Assembly: GCA_963750075.1 (NCBI GenBank)
Contig: CAVVPG010000001.1
Location: forward strand, 248,001-312,000
DNA: 64,000 nucleotides
DNA from: Bog-473 sp963750075
Lineage (GTDB): Bacteria; Actinomycetota; Acidimicrobiia; Acidimicrobiales; RAAP-2
Direction of reading: 5' to 3'
Shown one piece after another: positions 17,013 through 26,432 of this stretch. Position 1 is the stretch's first letter, and the number at the start of each line of letters is the position of its first letter. A program made the translations under genes and the position numbers. The notes beneath the pieces are model-generated. The model was not told the origin of the DNA and did not search any database. It was given only the letters and a program-made list of their open reading frames with translations.

Positions 17013-18016
17013 CGGCGGCCCACGTCGTCCTGCCGGACGACGAGGCACGGCACACCCCCGACGACGAGGACCTGTGGAACGAGTCGTACTACTGCGACTT
17101 CGTCGGCGCCGGCGGGTCGTTCGGCGGCTGGCTCCGGCTCGGGCTCTATCCCAACCGCAAGGTCGCCTGGTGGACGGCCTGGATCGTGCGCCCCGGCGAG
17201 GCCGGCATCTGCTCGGTGGACTACCGGGCACCGGTCCCTCCCGGTGACGGCCTCGTCTCCGAATGGGGGACCGACGGCGAGAGCCCCGGCCCGGGCCGGG
17301 TGGAGATCGACCTCGTGCGGCCCCTCCTCGCGTTCCGCCTGGCGGCCGACGTCCCCGCCACGGCGATCGACGACCCCGCCGCCGTCTACCGCCTCGGCGA
17401 GAACTCGGGCGAACCGGTCCGCCTCGCCCTCGACCTGACCTGGACCACCGACGGTGTCCCGTACCACTACGACCTGACGACCCGCTACGAGATCCCCTGC
17501 CTCGTCACCGGCACGGTGACCATCGACGGCGAGACGCGCACGGTCGACGGGCAGGGCCAGCGCGACCACTCGTGGGGCGTGCGGGACTGGTGGGCCTTCG
17601 GATGGTGCTGGAACTCCATGCGCCTCGATGACGGCACCCGGGTCCACCTGGCCGACATCCGGATGATGCCCGGCGTCCCCGTCTTCTTCGGATACATCCA
17701 GACACCGGGTGAGGCGCATCCCGCCACCGCGCTCACGGTCACCGAGGACCTGGGCGAGCACGGCTTCCCATCCAGGGCCCGCATCGAGATCGCCGCCGCC
17801 CCCGTTCACGACCTCGGCCTCGACGTGACGCCCGTCGCGTTCGGGCCGGTGCTGCTCCGCAACGACGACGACCGGACCAGCCGCTTCCCCCGGGCCATGG
17901 TGCGGTGCCGGGCCGACGACGGCCGTGCGGGCTCTGGATGGATCGAGTGGAACCAACCCGATCCGGCCCCCGAGTCCCCCGGATCCCCCGAGTCCCCCGG
18001 CTCCCCCGCCGCCTGA
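17009..18016 (+). CDS. CrtC/AttH-like lipocalin-fold protein
   Basis: The 335-residue protein has the pattern WNESYYCDF near the start and GQGQRDHSWGVRDWWAFGW at about 185-203, which is characteristic of the hydroxyneurosporene synthase (CrtC)/AttH-like fold and related uncharacterised actinobacterial proteins. Reaction unknown. A Pro/Glu/Ser/Gly tail (PESPGSPESPGSP) ends the chain. The GTG start overlaps the upstream stop by 4 bp, so it is co-translated with the CMD protein. Confidence 0.65.
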   Translation: MTAAHVVLPDDEARHTPDDEDLWNESYYCDFVGAGGSFGGWLRLGLYPNRKVAWWTAWIVRPGEAGICSVDYRAPVPPGDGLVSEWGTDGESPGPGRVEIDLVRPLLAFRLAADVPATAIDDPAAVYRLGENSGEPVRLALDLTWTTDGVPYHYDLTTRYEIPCLVTGTVTIDGETRTVDGQGQRDHSWGVRDWWAFGWCWNSMRLDDGTRVHLADIRMMPGVPVFFGYIQTPGEAHPATALTVTEDLGEHGFPSRARIEIAAAPVHDLGLDVTPVAFGPVLLRNDDDRTSRFPRAMVRCRADDGRAGSGWIEWNQPDPAPESPGSPESPGSPAA

Positions 18017-18025
18017 ACCCCACTA

Positions 18026-18384
18026 AGACCAACACCTACGGGGGCACGTGGCTCGAGTTCTCGGCGCTCGACGCCCGCTTCGCATCGTTCGACCAGTTCC
18101 TCGATGCGGCCGACCTCGTCGCCGCGGCCTTCCAGGGCCACACGTCACCGCTCACCGTCAGCCGCCCCACGACCTACCAGGGTCACAGGGTCGTGATCAT
18201 CAAGGACACGGTCCACAGCAACGGCAGAAAGTCCACGGGCCTCATGTACGTCGCCGCCGAGGGGCAGCCCTACGTGTACGGGATCGTCGACGACACGCCG
18301 GGCCAGGTCGGCACGCTCGTCTTCAGCCACTACGGCAGGGCGGTCCCCCTGACCGTCCCGCCCGACGCCGTCAACCTCACCTGA
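18026..18384 (+). pseudogene. Remnant of a secreted lipoprotein-type domain lacking its start
   Basis: The frame downstream of the CrtC-like gene codes for a folded C-terminal domain (WLEFSALDARFASFDQFLD, then VVIIKDTVHSNGRKSTG and LMYVAAEGQPYVYGIV) ending VPLTVPPDAVNLT. This resembles the C-terminal half of actinobacterial secreted lipoproteins. No in-frame start codon exists between 18016 and 18190 and no signal peptide is visible, so the 5' half seems lost. A shorter product from GTG 18193 is possible. Confidence 0.45.
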
Positions 18385-18489
18385 ATCCGGGGCGGGCGGC
18401 CGGGTCCCCCTGCCGGACCGGTTCCGGCGGGCGGACCGCAGTGGCCCATCCGAAACGCGGCCTACGTGGACCGGCCTGCGTGAACCGCC

Positions 18490-19248
18490 CTACTTGAACA
18501 GGTCGCCCAGGACCTTGGTCGCCCCGACGCCGACCGCCGCACCCTCGGCGCCCCGGTGGTCGTCGGGCATGTACTCCCCGATGACGCCGGCCAGCAGGGC
18601 GATGGGCATCGACTGCAGCCAGATGCGGCCCGGCCCGGTCAGCACGGCGAAGTGGTGGCCGTCGGCGCCCATGTAGCGGTTGGCCAGGCCCGGGACCTTC
18701 TGCACGGTGAACTGGACCGAGGCCTGGAAGAGGCCGGCGTGGCCCGGGTGCACCCGCATGGTCTGGCCGGCGGCGAGGTCGTAGACGATCACCTCGCCCG
18801 ACAGGTCGATGAAGGCGCGGCCGGTGCCGCCGATCTTCTGGAGGATCAGCCCCTCGCCGCCGAAGATGCCGCCGCGGAACGACTGCTGGAAACCCATGGA
18901 CAGCTCGATCCCCGGCGTGGCCGCCATGAAGCCGTGGCGGTGCACCATGAACTCGTTCCCTGGGGCCACGTCGATCGGCAGGATGTGGCCCGGGACCTTC
19001 GACGCGAAGGCGATGGAGCCGGCACCGCCCTGGGCGGTGTAGGTGGTCATCATGATGGAGGCGCCGGACACGGCCCGCTTGACCGCCCCCATGAGCCCCT
19101 TGCCGCCCATGCCGCCTCCGGTGTTGGTCTGCATCTGGATGGCATCGGACATCCAGGAGAACTCGCCGGCCTCCGACACGATCGACTCGCCGTCGGCGAG
19201 CGAGAGCTCGAGCACCGGCATCGTCGTTCCGTGGATCGTCTCTTCCAT
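18490..19248 (-). CDS. AIM24 / TIGR00266 family protein
   Basis: A 252-residue beta-rich protein of the AIM24 family, whose bacterial members have no established role. Typical features are the Gly-rich stretch TNTGGGMGGKGLMGAVKRA, SFRGGIFGGEGLILQKIGG, and the acidic-turn AFIDLSGEVIVYDLAAG. A strong GGAGGTCACC ribosome site precedes ATG 19248. Confidence 0.9.
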   Translation of the reverse strand: MEETIHGTTMPVLELSLADGESIVSEAGEFSWMSDAIQMQTNTGGGMGGKGLMGAVKRAVSGASIMMTTYTAQGGAGSIAFASKVPGHILPIDVAPGNEFMVHRHGFMAATPGIELSMGFQQSFRGGIFGGEGLILQKIGGTGRAFIDLSGEVIVYDLAAGQTMRVHPGHAGLFQASVQFTVQKVPGLANRYMGADGHHFAVLTGPGRIWLQSMPIALLAGVIGEYMPDDHRGAEGAAVGVGATKVLGDLFK

Positions 19249-19336
19249 GGTGACCTCCTCTACCCGGCCTCATCGGGCTCTCTGCGATGCGACCCATCCG
19301 TGTGCCGCACCCTGTGACGCTTGAGATCGTCGCCGG

Positions 19337-20275
19337 TTACGCGGTGGCTGCACCGCCCGGCAACTCCACCTCGCCCGAGCGTACGTCCTCGCCGGGCCCG
19401 TGTGCACCGGTCACGAGCCTCTCCGCCAGCGACACCTCCACGAGGCCCAGGGCCACACCGAAGCCGAGGCCCAGAGCGAAGTTGGTGAGGAAGACGAGGA
19501 AGACCCGCTCGTGGGGCACCAGGTCCTTGATGAGCAGGATCACCTCGTGCTCGATGGCCAGGGGCAGCGTCACCATCACGAACACGATCCAGAAGTGGGG
19601 CCAGACCAGCCGCACCGAGCGCCGGAAGGCCTCGCGCACCGAGCAGTCGAGCAGGTTGATGAGCGGTCCGACCAGGGCGCACAGCGTCCCGACCACCAAT
19701 CCAGGGATCACGAGGACCAACGCGCCGATGGCGGTGAGGACGAGCAGGATCGCCTCGGCGATCACGAGCCGCACCCAGGGCAGCGTCGCCAGCACCTCGG
19801 AGACGGGCTGCGGCGTCAGGTTGCGCTCGACCGCGCCGACCAGGCGCTCGAGCATGCCCGCGTAGAAGGTCAGCCCGAGGGAAGACGCGCCGAAGATGAC
19901 CGCCCCGGTGAGCGACTCGAGCCCGAGGTGGTCGGTCGAGATCTCGGTGAACCAGGTGCTCTGGAACGCATCGAGGCCGAAGATCACCACCGCGGGCACG
20001 ATCACCCGGGCGGGCTCGAGCCGGGCCGTCCGCCACGCCATGGAGATCAGCTCGAGGGGGTGCAGCGGGTGCCGGCCCGCGTGGCTCGGCCGGGTCTGCC
20101 GGGGCTGGCGCAGGAACCGGAGGTGGCGCCGGCCGCGGCCTGGCTCGTCGCCGGCGGCGCCGGCGGCGGGGGCGCCGGGGGCTCCCGCCCCTGTCGATGG
20201 GGGACGGGGCTCCTCGGGCAGCGGGTTCAGCAGATCCGCCGGCTCGTCGGCCGGGTCCCCGCGCCGCGCGCTCAT
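19337..20275 (-). CDS. Predicted multi-span membrane protein
   Basis: The 312-residue protein has a Pro/Gly/Arg-rich cytoplasmic N-terminus (about 1-75) and then an integral membrane part with about six hydrophobic segments, including RVIVPAVVIFGLDAF, LVIAEAILLVLTAIGALV and FLTNFALGLGFGVALGLV. It resembles uncharacterised DUF975/glycerophosphoryl-type membrane domains but I cannot name the family. ATG 20275 overlaps the stop of the upstream methyltransferase gene (ATGA). Confidence 0.7.
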   Translation of the reverse strand: MSARRGDPADEPADLLNPLPEEPRPPSTGAGAPGAPAAGAAGDEPGRGRRHLRFLRQPRQTRPSHAGRHPLHPLELISMAWRTARLEPARVIVPAVVIFGLDAFQSTWFTEISTDHLGLESLTGAVIFGASSLGLTFYAGMLERLVGAVERNLTPQPVSEVLATLPWVRLVIAEAILLVLTAIGALVLVIPGLVVGTLCALVGPLINLLDCSVREAFRRSVRLVWPHFWIVFVMVTLPLAIEHEVILLIKDLVPHERVFLVFLTNFALGLGFGVALGLVEVSLAERLVTGAHGPGEDVRSGEVELPGGAATA

Positions 20276-20973
20276 GCGGGCGCGAACCCGTCGCCGACGA
20301 AATCGAAGAGGACCCGGCCGGGGTCGAACGGCGCCGTCGCCCCGTCGAGGCGATGGTGGCCGACGGTCATCACGGTCCCCTCGGGGGCTTGGAAGTCGAG
20401 CTCCGTGAAGCCGGAGGCGGCGAAGTCGGCCCGGATGGCCGGCGTGGCGTCGGGAGGGCGCCGGTGCCGGGTCCAGATGACATGGCCGCCCGGGACGCAG
20501 AAGCTGCGCATCTCCTGGATGGTCGCGGTGATGTCGGCTGCGCTGATGTTCCCGAACACCCCACAGACCAGGACGATGTCGGCGGGCACGTCGTCCGCGT
20601 ACCAGCTGGACCGCGACGCATCCCCCTCGACGATCCGAAACCGGTCGGCCACCCCGGCGGATGCCGCGCGGTCCCGGGCGAAGGCGACCAAGGCCGGATC
20701 GAGCTCGACCAGGAGCGCCGAGACACCCGGTCCCCTTGGATGGGTGGCCACGACGTCGATGACGTCCCTCCCCTGCCCCGCGCAGAGGCTCACGATCCGG
20801 ATGGGCCCCGGATGGGGATCCGGGATGTCGTCGAGCGCGGCGCGCACCATGGACTGCACCGCACGCAGCCGCCGCGAGAGGTTCGAGGACGGATCCTCGT
20901 AGGGCCGGTGCCAGCGCACCCAGTGCGAGTCCGCCCCCGCCGCGCCCACCTCTGGATGGTCCCCGGAGGCCAT
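20272..20973 (-). CDS. SAM-dependent methyltransferase
   Basis: Class I methyltransferase of 233 residues. Motif I is VSLCAGQGRDVIDV, the acidic residue after strand 2 is in LLVELDPALV, and DIVLVCGVFGNIS is the motif IV region. The substrate may be small molecule or lipid; it cannot be told. The 4-bp overlap with the downstream membrane protein suggests the two work together. Confidence 0.8.
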   Translation of the reverse strand: MASGDHPEVGAAGADSHWVRWHRPYEDPSSNLSRRLRAVQSMVRAALDDIPDPHPGPIRIVSLCAGQGRDVIDVVATHPRGPGVSALLVELDPALVAFARDRAASAGVADRFRIVEGDASRSSWYADDVPADIVLVCGVFGNISAADITATIQEMRSFCVPGGHVIWTRHRRPPDATPAIRADFAASGFTELDFQAPEGTVMTVGHHRLDGATAPFDPGRVLFDFVGDGFAPA

Positions 20974-20999
20974 GACCGCCCATCGTAGGGTGGGCCACG

Positions 21000-21065
21000 T
21001 GACCGCCCCATGACCGCCCCATGACCGGCCGATGACCGGCCGATGACCGGCCGATGACCGGCCGA
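21000..21065 (+). repeat. Six tandem copies of an 11-bp unit between divergent methyltransferase genes
   Basis: Units read TGACCGCCCCA twice and then TGACCGGCCGA four times, ending 7 bases before the GTG of the adenine methyltransferase. The 11-bp period places each copy on nearly the same face of the helix, as iterons and cooperative operator arrays do. Confidence 0.92.
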
Positions 21066-21072
21066 TGACGCC

Positions 21073-22275
21073 GTGATCAAGTACCTGGGCTCCAAGCGCC
21101 GCCTCGTCCCGGTGCTGGGCGAGATCTGCCGGGCCTCGGGCGCCCGCAGCGCGCTCGACCTCTTCACCGGCACGACCCGCGTCGCCCAGGCCTTCAAGGG
21201 GCACGGCGTGCACGTCACGGCCGTCGACAGCGCCCGATACGCCCACGTCTTCGCCCGCACCTACATCGAGGCGGATGCCGCCGCCACCGACATGGGCGCG
21301 CTCAGGGCGGCGGTCACCCGTCTGAACGACCTCCCCGGCAAGGCGGGCTACGTCACCGAGGAGTTCAGCCGTCAGGCCCGCTTCTTCCAACCGCACAACG
21401 CCGCTCGGATCGATGCCGTGCGCGATGCCATCGAATCGGAGTATGCGGGGTCACCCCTGTTCCCCCTGCTGTTGACGAGTCTGATCGAGGCGGCGGACCG
21501 GGTGGACTCGACGACGGGCGTGCAGATGGCCTACGTCAAGCAGTGGGCGCCGCGGTCGTTCAACCCGCTGGAGCTGCGTGTGCCCGAGCTCCTGGCCGGC
21601 GCGGGGCGCGCCATCCAGGGCGATGCGGTCGAGCTGGCGCCGGAGCTGGGACATTTCGACCTGGTCTATCTGGACCCGCCGTACAACCAGCACCGGTATT
21701 TCACCAACTACCACGTGTGGGAGACGCTGGTGGCCTGGGACGCGCCCGAGGCCTACGGCGTGGCCCGCAAGCGGGTGGACGCCCGCGACCCATCCACACG
21801 GTCCCCGTTCAACTCGAAGCGGACGATGCCGGCGGCGCTCGCCTCGGTGGTCCGATCCGTGGACTGCGATCTGCTGGTGCTGTCCTACAACGACGAGTCG
21901 TGGCTCGAGCTGGACCAGCTCGAGGCGATCTGCGCCGCGCCCGTGCGCCGGGGCGCGCGCCTGCGTGCGGTCGAGACCCTCGCCTTCGACTCGGCTCGAT
22001 ACATCGGGGCCCGCATCGGCATCTTCAACCCATCCGGAGAAAAGGTCGGTCGGGTCAGCCACCTGTCCAACCAAGAGCTGCTGGTCATCGCCGGGGAGGC
22101 GGCCCTGGTGCGCCACGTCGTCGAGGCCGTCGGCTCGGTGTCGCAGGGGACCGCAGCAGACGGGCCTCTTGCTCCTGTGACTCCCGCCGGCGTCGCTGCT
22201 CGTGGCGCTCTCGAAGCTCCCCTTCGGGCAGCGGTCGCCGCATCCATGGCGGATCGGCTACAACAGTCAACGTGA
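21073..22275 (+). CDS. D12-class N6-adenine DNA methyltransferase
   Basis: Transfers methyl to adenine N6 in DNA. The first residues MIKYLGSKRRLVPVLGEI match the Dam/D12 N-terminus; LDLFTGTTRVAQAF is motif I (AdoMet binding) and LVYLDPPYNQHRY is motif IV, the DPPY catalytic tetrapeptide. The 400-residue chain is longer than Dam (about 280), with a less conserved C-terminal part. No restriction endonuclease is adjacent, so it is an orphan in this window. Recognition sequence unknown. GTG start follows the 11-bp repeat array. Confidence 0.9.
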   Translation: MIKYLGSKRRLVPVLGEICRASGARSALDLFTGTTRVAQAFKGHGVHVTAVDSARYAHVFARTYIEADAAATDMGALRAAVTRLNDLPGKAGYVTEEFSRQARFFQPHNAARIDAVRDAIESEYAGSPLFPLLLTSLIEAADRVDSTTGVQMAYVKQWAPRSFNPLELRVPELLAGAGRAIQGDAVELAPELGHFDLVYLDPPYNQHRYFTNYHVWETLVAWDAPEAYGVARKRVDARDPSTRSPFNSKRTMPAALASVVRSVDCDLLVLSYNDESWLELDQLEAICAAPVRRGARLRAVETLAFDSARYIGARIGIFNPSGEKVGRVSHLSNQELLVIAGEAALVRHVVEAVGSVSQGTAADGPLAPVTPAGVAARGALEAPLRAAVAASMADRLQQST

Positions 22276-23366
22276 GCAACGTCGGCGACGTGGGCGACGA
22301 CACCGTCGGCACCGACAGCGGCGCCCGCGGCAACGAGGACGAAGTTCCCGATCACCCGCGCCTCGAGGCCACCGATCTCTCGCGCCGGCTCTCCAAGGAC
22401 GAGGAGGCCAAGCGGCTCGGTCGAGCCCAGCGCCGCCTGTTGCACCTACGACTCATCAACGGGGGGCAGCTGCGGGAAGGGAAGCTGGGCCCTCCGGTGT
22501 GCGTCATCTTCGAGGGATGGGACGCCGCCGGGAAGGGCGGCGCGATCAAGAGGCTCGTCGAGCCCCTCGACCCCCGTCACGTACATGTCGCCCCGTTCGC
22601 CGCGCCCACACCCGATGAGCTCCGGCACCATTTCCTCTGGCGGTTCTGGCCGCCGTTGCCCGGCTGGGGCGGCATGACCATCTTCGACCGCAGCTGGTAC
22701 GGGCGGGTCCTCGTCGAGCGCGTCGAGAGCCTGGCGACCGAGGTGCAGTGGCGCCGCGCCTACGAGGAGATCAACGACTTCGAGCACACGCTGGCGGAGG
22801 AGGGGATGATCGTCATCAAGCTCTGGATGCACATGTCGCACGAGGAGCAGTTGCGCCGGTTCGTCCGGCGCCGCGACGATCCGCTCAAGTCGTGGAAGCT
22901 CACGGACGAGGACTGGCGCAACCGCGAGAGGCGGGCGGAGTACGACCAGGCGGTGTCCGACATGCTGCGCCTGACGAACGGCCGGCTCGCTCCGTGGGAC
23001 GTGGTCTCGTCGGAGAACAAGCGGAACGGCCGGGTCGAGGTCATCGAGACGGTGATCCGTCGGATGGAGCAGGGCATGGCGCGCTGGGGCGTCCCCGTAC
23101 CCCCACACGATGCCGCCGAGGAGAAGACCGAGCTCGCCCTCGTCTTCGACGACGCCGAGTTCCAACCGGATCCCGACGCGCCGCCCAACGGCGCCGACTC
23201 AGATGATCCAACGCAACAGCGGAGAGACTCGCACCGCTCCCAGGACTCAAGAGACACAAGAGACACAAGAGACCCGAGAGACCCGAGAGACCCGAAGGAC
23301 TCGAAGGACCGGCACGATCCGCAACCACCGCGAGATCCACACAACGAGGAGCGCCTCGAGGCATGA
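22272..23366 (+). CDS. Polyphosphate kinase 2 (PPK2) family protein
   Basis: PPK2 enzymes interconvert nucleotides and polyphosphate. The 364-residue protein has Walker A at 82-90 (GWDAAGKGG) and the lid/Walker B region TIFDRSWYGRVLVERVE. After residue about 325 the chain becomes a low-complexity Arg/Asp tail (RDTRDTRDPRDPRD) encoded by a 9-bp tandem repeat, probably disordered. GTG 22272 overlaps the upstream stop (GTGA), coupling it with the methyltransferase. Confidence 0.9.
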   Translation: MSNVGDVGDDTVGTDSGARGNEDEVPDHPRLEATDLSRRLSKDEEAKRLGRAQRRLLHLRLINGGQLREGKLGPPVCVIFEGWDAAGKGGAIKRLVEPLDPRHVHVAPFAAPTPDELRHHFLWRFWPPLPGWGGMTIFDRSWYGRVLVERVESLATEVQWRRAYEEINDFEHTLAEEGMIVIKLWMHMSHEEQLRRFVRRRDDPLKSWKLTDEDWRNRERRAEYDQAVSDMLRLTNGRLAPWDVVSSENKRNGRVEVIETVIRRMEQGMARWGVPVPPHDAAEEKTELALVFDDAEFQPDPDAPPNGADSDDPTQQRRDSHRSQDSRDTRDTRDPRDPRDPKDSKDRHDPQPPRDPHNEERLEA

Positions 23367-24349
23367 GCCCCGCGCCACCGGCCAGGCCGGGCATCACGAT
23401 TCCCTTCGACGGGATCCCGCTGCACGCCCACCGCGAGTGGTTCGCCCGCCTTCGTGAGCTCGGTTACACCGACCTCTGGTCGGCCGAAGTCGACGGGGCC
23501 GACGGCTTCACGCCGCTGGCCCTGGCCGCCGCCTGGGAGGAGGAGCTGAATCTCGGCGTGGCCATCACCCCCGCCTACACCCGCGGTCCGGCACTCCTGG
23601 CCCAGAGCCTGGCCGCCATGGCCGACGCCGCCCCGGGCCGCTTCGCCTGCGGGCTCGGCGCCTCGTCCGAAGTGATCGTCGCCAACTGGAACGGCATGGC
23701 GTTCGAGAACCAGTACCGGCGGATGCGCGACACCCTGCGGTTCCTCCGACTGGCCTTCAGCGGCGAGAAGGTCACGGAAGACTTCGGGACCTTCAGCGTG
23801 AAGGGCTTCCGCCTCGCCCGGCTCCCCGAGCAGCTCCCGCCCATCTACCTGGCGGCGTTGAGGCCCGGCATGCTGCACCTGGCCGGGCGGGAGGCCGACG
23901 GGGCGATCCTGAACTGGCTGAGCGCCGAGGATGTGGCGACATCGGTGGCGGAGGTGCAGAAGGCGGCCGAAGGGGGTACACGGCAGATCGTCGCCCGCAT
24001 CTTCGTGATCGTCACCGAGGATGCGGGCGTCGCTCGCTCGGTGGGGCGCCGCATGATCACCGCCTATCTCAACGTCCATGCCTACGCGGAGTTCCACCGC
24101 TGGCTCGGGCGCGGTCCGGCGCTCCAGCCCATGTGGGACGCCTGGGCAGCCGGCGACCGCAAGGGCGCGCTCGCGGCCATCCCCGACGAGGTGGTCGACG
24201 AGCTCGTCGTGCACGGCTCCGTGTCCGAGTGCAAGGCGCACGTGCAGCGGTACGTCGACCACGGTGTCACCATCCCCGCCCCGATGATCATCCCGATCGG
24301 GGTCGACCTGGCCGAAGCCGTGGCCGGCCTCTCCCCGTCGGCCGGATAG
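23363..24349 (+). CDS. LLM-class F420-dependent oxidoreductase
   Basis: A 328-residue TIM-barrel protein of the luciferase-like monooxygenase superfamily. Recognisable parts are WFARLRELGYTDLWSAEVDG, the strand NLGVAITPAYTRGPALLAQ and GRFACGLGASSEV, which lines the F420/flavin phosphate site. The ATG overlaps the PPK2 stop (ATGA). Substrate unknown. Confidence 0.88.
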   Translation: MSPAPPARPGITIPFDGIPLHAHREWFARLRELGYTDLWSAEVDGADGFTPLALAAAWEEELNLGVAITPAYTRGPALLAQSLAAMADAAPGRFACGLGASSEVIVANWNGMAFENQYRRMRDTLRFLRLAFSGEKVTEDFGTFSVKGFRLARLPEQLPPIYLAALRPGMLHLAGREADGAILNWLSAEDVATSVAEVQKAAEGGTRQIVARIFVIVTEDAGVARSVGRRMITAYLNVHAYAEFHRWLGRGPALQPMWDAWAAGDRKGALAAIPDEVVDELVVHGSVSECKAHVQRYVDHGVTIPAPMIIPIGVDLAEAVAGLSPSAG

Positions 24350-24375
24350 TCCGGGATCGAGAGGCGCACACGGGC

Positions 24376-25791
24376 ATGGCAGAGATCGACTTCCGCACCA
24401 CATCGCTCGCCGACCTCAACCGATCCGTGCGGGCCAAGGAGACGAGCGCCCGGGAGCTCACGCAGGCCGCCTTGGATCGGATCCAGAGGCTCGACCCGCT
24501 GTACCACGCCTTCGTCGCCGTCGACGGCGAGCGGGCCCTCCACGCCGCGGCCGGGATCGATCAGCGGATCGTCGACGGTGAGGACCCTGGCCCACTGGCC
24601 GGGATCCCCATCGGGGTCAAGGATCTCCAGAACGCCGTCGGCTACACCACGACCTTCGGGTCCGCGCTCCACGCCGACGACCCGCCCTCGACCGTCGACG
24701 ATCCGTTCGTCGCGCGCATGCGGGCCGCCGGATGCGTCATCGTTGGCAAGACCAACACCCCCGAGTTCGGCTGGATGGCGAACACCACCAACGCGGTCTT
24801 CGGTCCCTCGCTGAACCCGTTCGACACATCGAGAGGACCGGGCGGTTCCTCGGGCGGCGCGGCAGCCGCACTGGCGGCCGGCATGGTCCCGCTCGCCACC
24901 GGCTCCGACGGCGGCGGATCCATCCGGATCCCCTCCGCCTGCTGCGGCCTCTCGGGCATGAAGCCCAGCCTCGGCCGCGTGCCCGCCGGCGGCCCCAACC
25001 CGCCTGGATGGATCGACCTGTCCACCAACGGGCCCATGGCCTGCCGCATCGAAGACGTCGCCCGCGCCCTCGACGTTGCCGTCGGACCCGACCCCACCGA
25101 CCTCCGTTCGCTCCCGCGCCCCGAGGCCTCCTGGCTGGCCGCCCTCGACGATCCTCACGTCCCCGTGCGGATTGCCTACGCGCCGACCCTCGGCTACACC
25201 ACCGTGGACGCCGAGGTCGCCGCCGCCTGCGACCGGGCCGTCGAGGTGCTCGAGTCGCTGGGTGCCGACGTCGTCGTGCTGGAGTCCGTCTTCGATGCCG
25301 ACCCTGTCGGTGATTTCCTCACCTTGACGGGGGCGGCCACCCTGCGCACCCTGCGGCCCCTCATGGGGCACCCGCGCTGGGAGGAGGTCCATCCGGTGCT
25401 CCGCCACTTCGTCGACGCCGCGCAGGCGACCACGGCCGAGCAGCTCCTCCAGGCCTTCGACCGCTTCCACTACATGAACCTGCGACTCGTCGAGCTCTTC
25501 CACACGTCCCGCATCCTGGTGACGCCGACGTGCTCGGCGGTCGCTCCGTTCGCGGGTGAGATGACCAGCTCGGTCAACGGGGAGACGACCGTCAACTGGG
25601 TCCAGTTCACCTACCCCTTCAACATGACCCGATCCCCGGCCGCCACCGTCCCGGTCGGCCTGAGCACCCATGGTCTCCCGATCGGCCTGCAGATGGTGGG
25701 GCCCCAGCACGGCGATCTCGTCGTGCTGCGCACGGCGGCGGCCCTCGAGGCCGCCATGGATCTCGATCTGCTCGCTCCCCTCCCCGATTGA
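24376..25791 (+). CDS. Amidase signature family hydrolase
   Basis: Hydrolyses amide bonds through a Ser-Ser-Lys triad. The Lys is in GIPIGVKDLQNAVGY, the bridging Ser in the Gly/Ser-rich GGSSGGAAAALAAGM, and the nucleophile region in GSDGGGSIRIPSACCG. At 471 residues the length is normal. The natural amide cannot be deduced. Its stop codon lies inside a tandem repeat that extends downstream. Confidence 0.92.
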   Translation: MAEIDFRTTSLADLNRSVRAKETSARELTQAALDRIQRLDPLYHAFVAVDGERALHAAAGIDQRIVDGEDPGPLAGIPIGVKDLQNAVGYTTTFGSALHADDPPSTVDDPFVARMRAAGCVIVGKTNTPEFGWMANTTNAVFGPSLNPFDTSRGPGGSSGGAAAALAAGMVPLATGSDGGGSIRIPSACCGLSGMKPSLGRVPAGGPNPPGWIDLSTNGPMACRIEDVARALDVAVGPDPTDLRSLPRPEASWLAALDDPHVPVRIAYAPTLGYTTVDAEVAAACDRAVEVLESLGADVVVLESVFDADPVGDFLTLTGAATLRTLRPLMGHPRWEEVHPVLRHFVDAAQATTAEQLLQAFDRFHYMNLRLVELFHTSRILVTPTCSAVAPFAGEMTSSVNGETTVNWVQFTYPFNMTRSPAATVPVGLSTHGLPIGLQMVGPQHGDLVVLRTAAALEAAMDLDLLAPLPD

Positions 25792-25850
25792 CACTGTCCT
25801 CCCCGATTGACACTGTCCCTTCCCGATTGACACTGTCCCTCCCGATTGAC
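25781..25850 (+). repeat. About 3.5 copies of a 19-20 bp unit containing the amidase stop
   Basis: The unit TCCCCGATTGACACTGTCC begins within the last codons of the amidase gene and is repeated downstream, so each copy carries CCCGATTGA, i.e. the terminal Pro-Asp and stop codon. There are no spacers. Confidence 0.93.
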
Positions 25851-25918
25851 GACCCGAGCGCTGCCAACCAGAGATCCCTGCAAGATTGGGCCCCGACGAA
25901 GAAAGGAACCGATTCCTC

Positions 25919-26395
25919 ATGTCGATCGCCACTCCAGCCAACCCGACTGACACCGTCCGCCTCGTCAGTGCCGAGGACGCACCCTGGGCCGACACCGGCA
26001 TGGGCGTCCTGTTGAAGGTGGTCCGCTTCGACTCGCAGCACGGCACGTGGGTGATCCTCAACCGCTTCCGTCCCGGCGTGCAGCTCCAGAAACATCGCCA
26101 CACCGGCTCGGTCGACGCCTTCACCTCGGCGGGGCGATGGCACTACCTCGAATACGACTTCTACGTCACGACCGGCTCGTATTTGTACGAGCCGGCGAAC
26201 TCGGTCCACACGCTCCACGTGCCCGAGGACAATCAGGAGGACACCGACGTGTGCTTCATCATCGAGGGCGCGCTGTTGAACCTGGCCGAGGACGGGTCCG
26301 TCGAATCGGTCTCTGACGGGCCGGGAACGCTGGAGGCGTACTACGCGCTGCTCGAGGCGCAGGGCGACCCGCGCCCCAACGGGCTGATCGTGTGA
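25919..26395 (+). CDS. Cupin-domain protein, DAD-type dioxygenase-like
   Basis: A 158-residue small beta-barrel. Motif 1 is PGVQLQKHRHTGSVDAFTSAG with two His ligands, and motif 2 is YLYEPANSVHTLHVPED with the third His, the usual metal-binding set of cupins. The order resembles 2,4'-dihydroxyacetophenone dioxygenase-like proteins. GAAAGGAA precedes ATG 25919. It is 37 bp upstream of a P450 gene and may supply or process the same substrate. Confidence 0.82.
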   Translation: MSIATPANPTDTVRLVSAEDAPWADTGMGVLLKVVRFDSQHGTWVILNRFRPGVQLQKHRHTGSVDAFTSAGRWHYLEYDFYVTTGSYLYEPANSVHTLHVPEDNQEDTDVCFIIEGALLNLAEDGSVESVSDGPGTLEAYYALLEAQGDPRPNGLIV

Positions 26396-26432
26396 TCGTC
26401 TGGTCATTGATCGCCCTGATCGTCTTCGTTTC

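Noticed and set aside
22272..24403. Long minus-strand frames opposite PPK2 and the LLM gene
   Set aside because: They are high-GC shadows rich in Arg/Gly/Val/Asp without domains; the plus-strand frames carry clear motifs.
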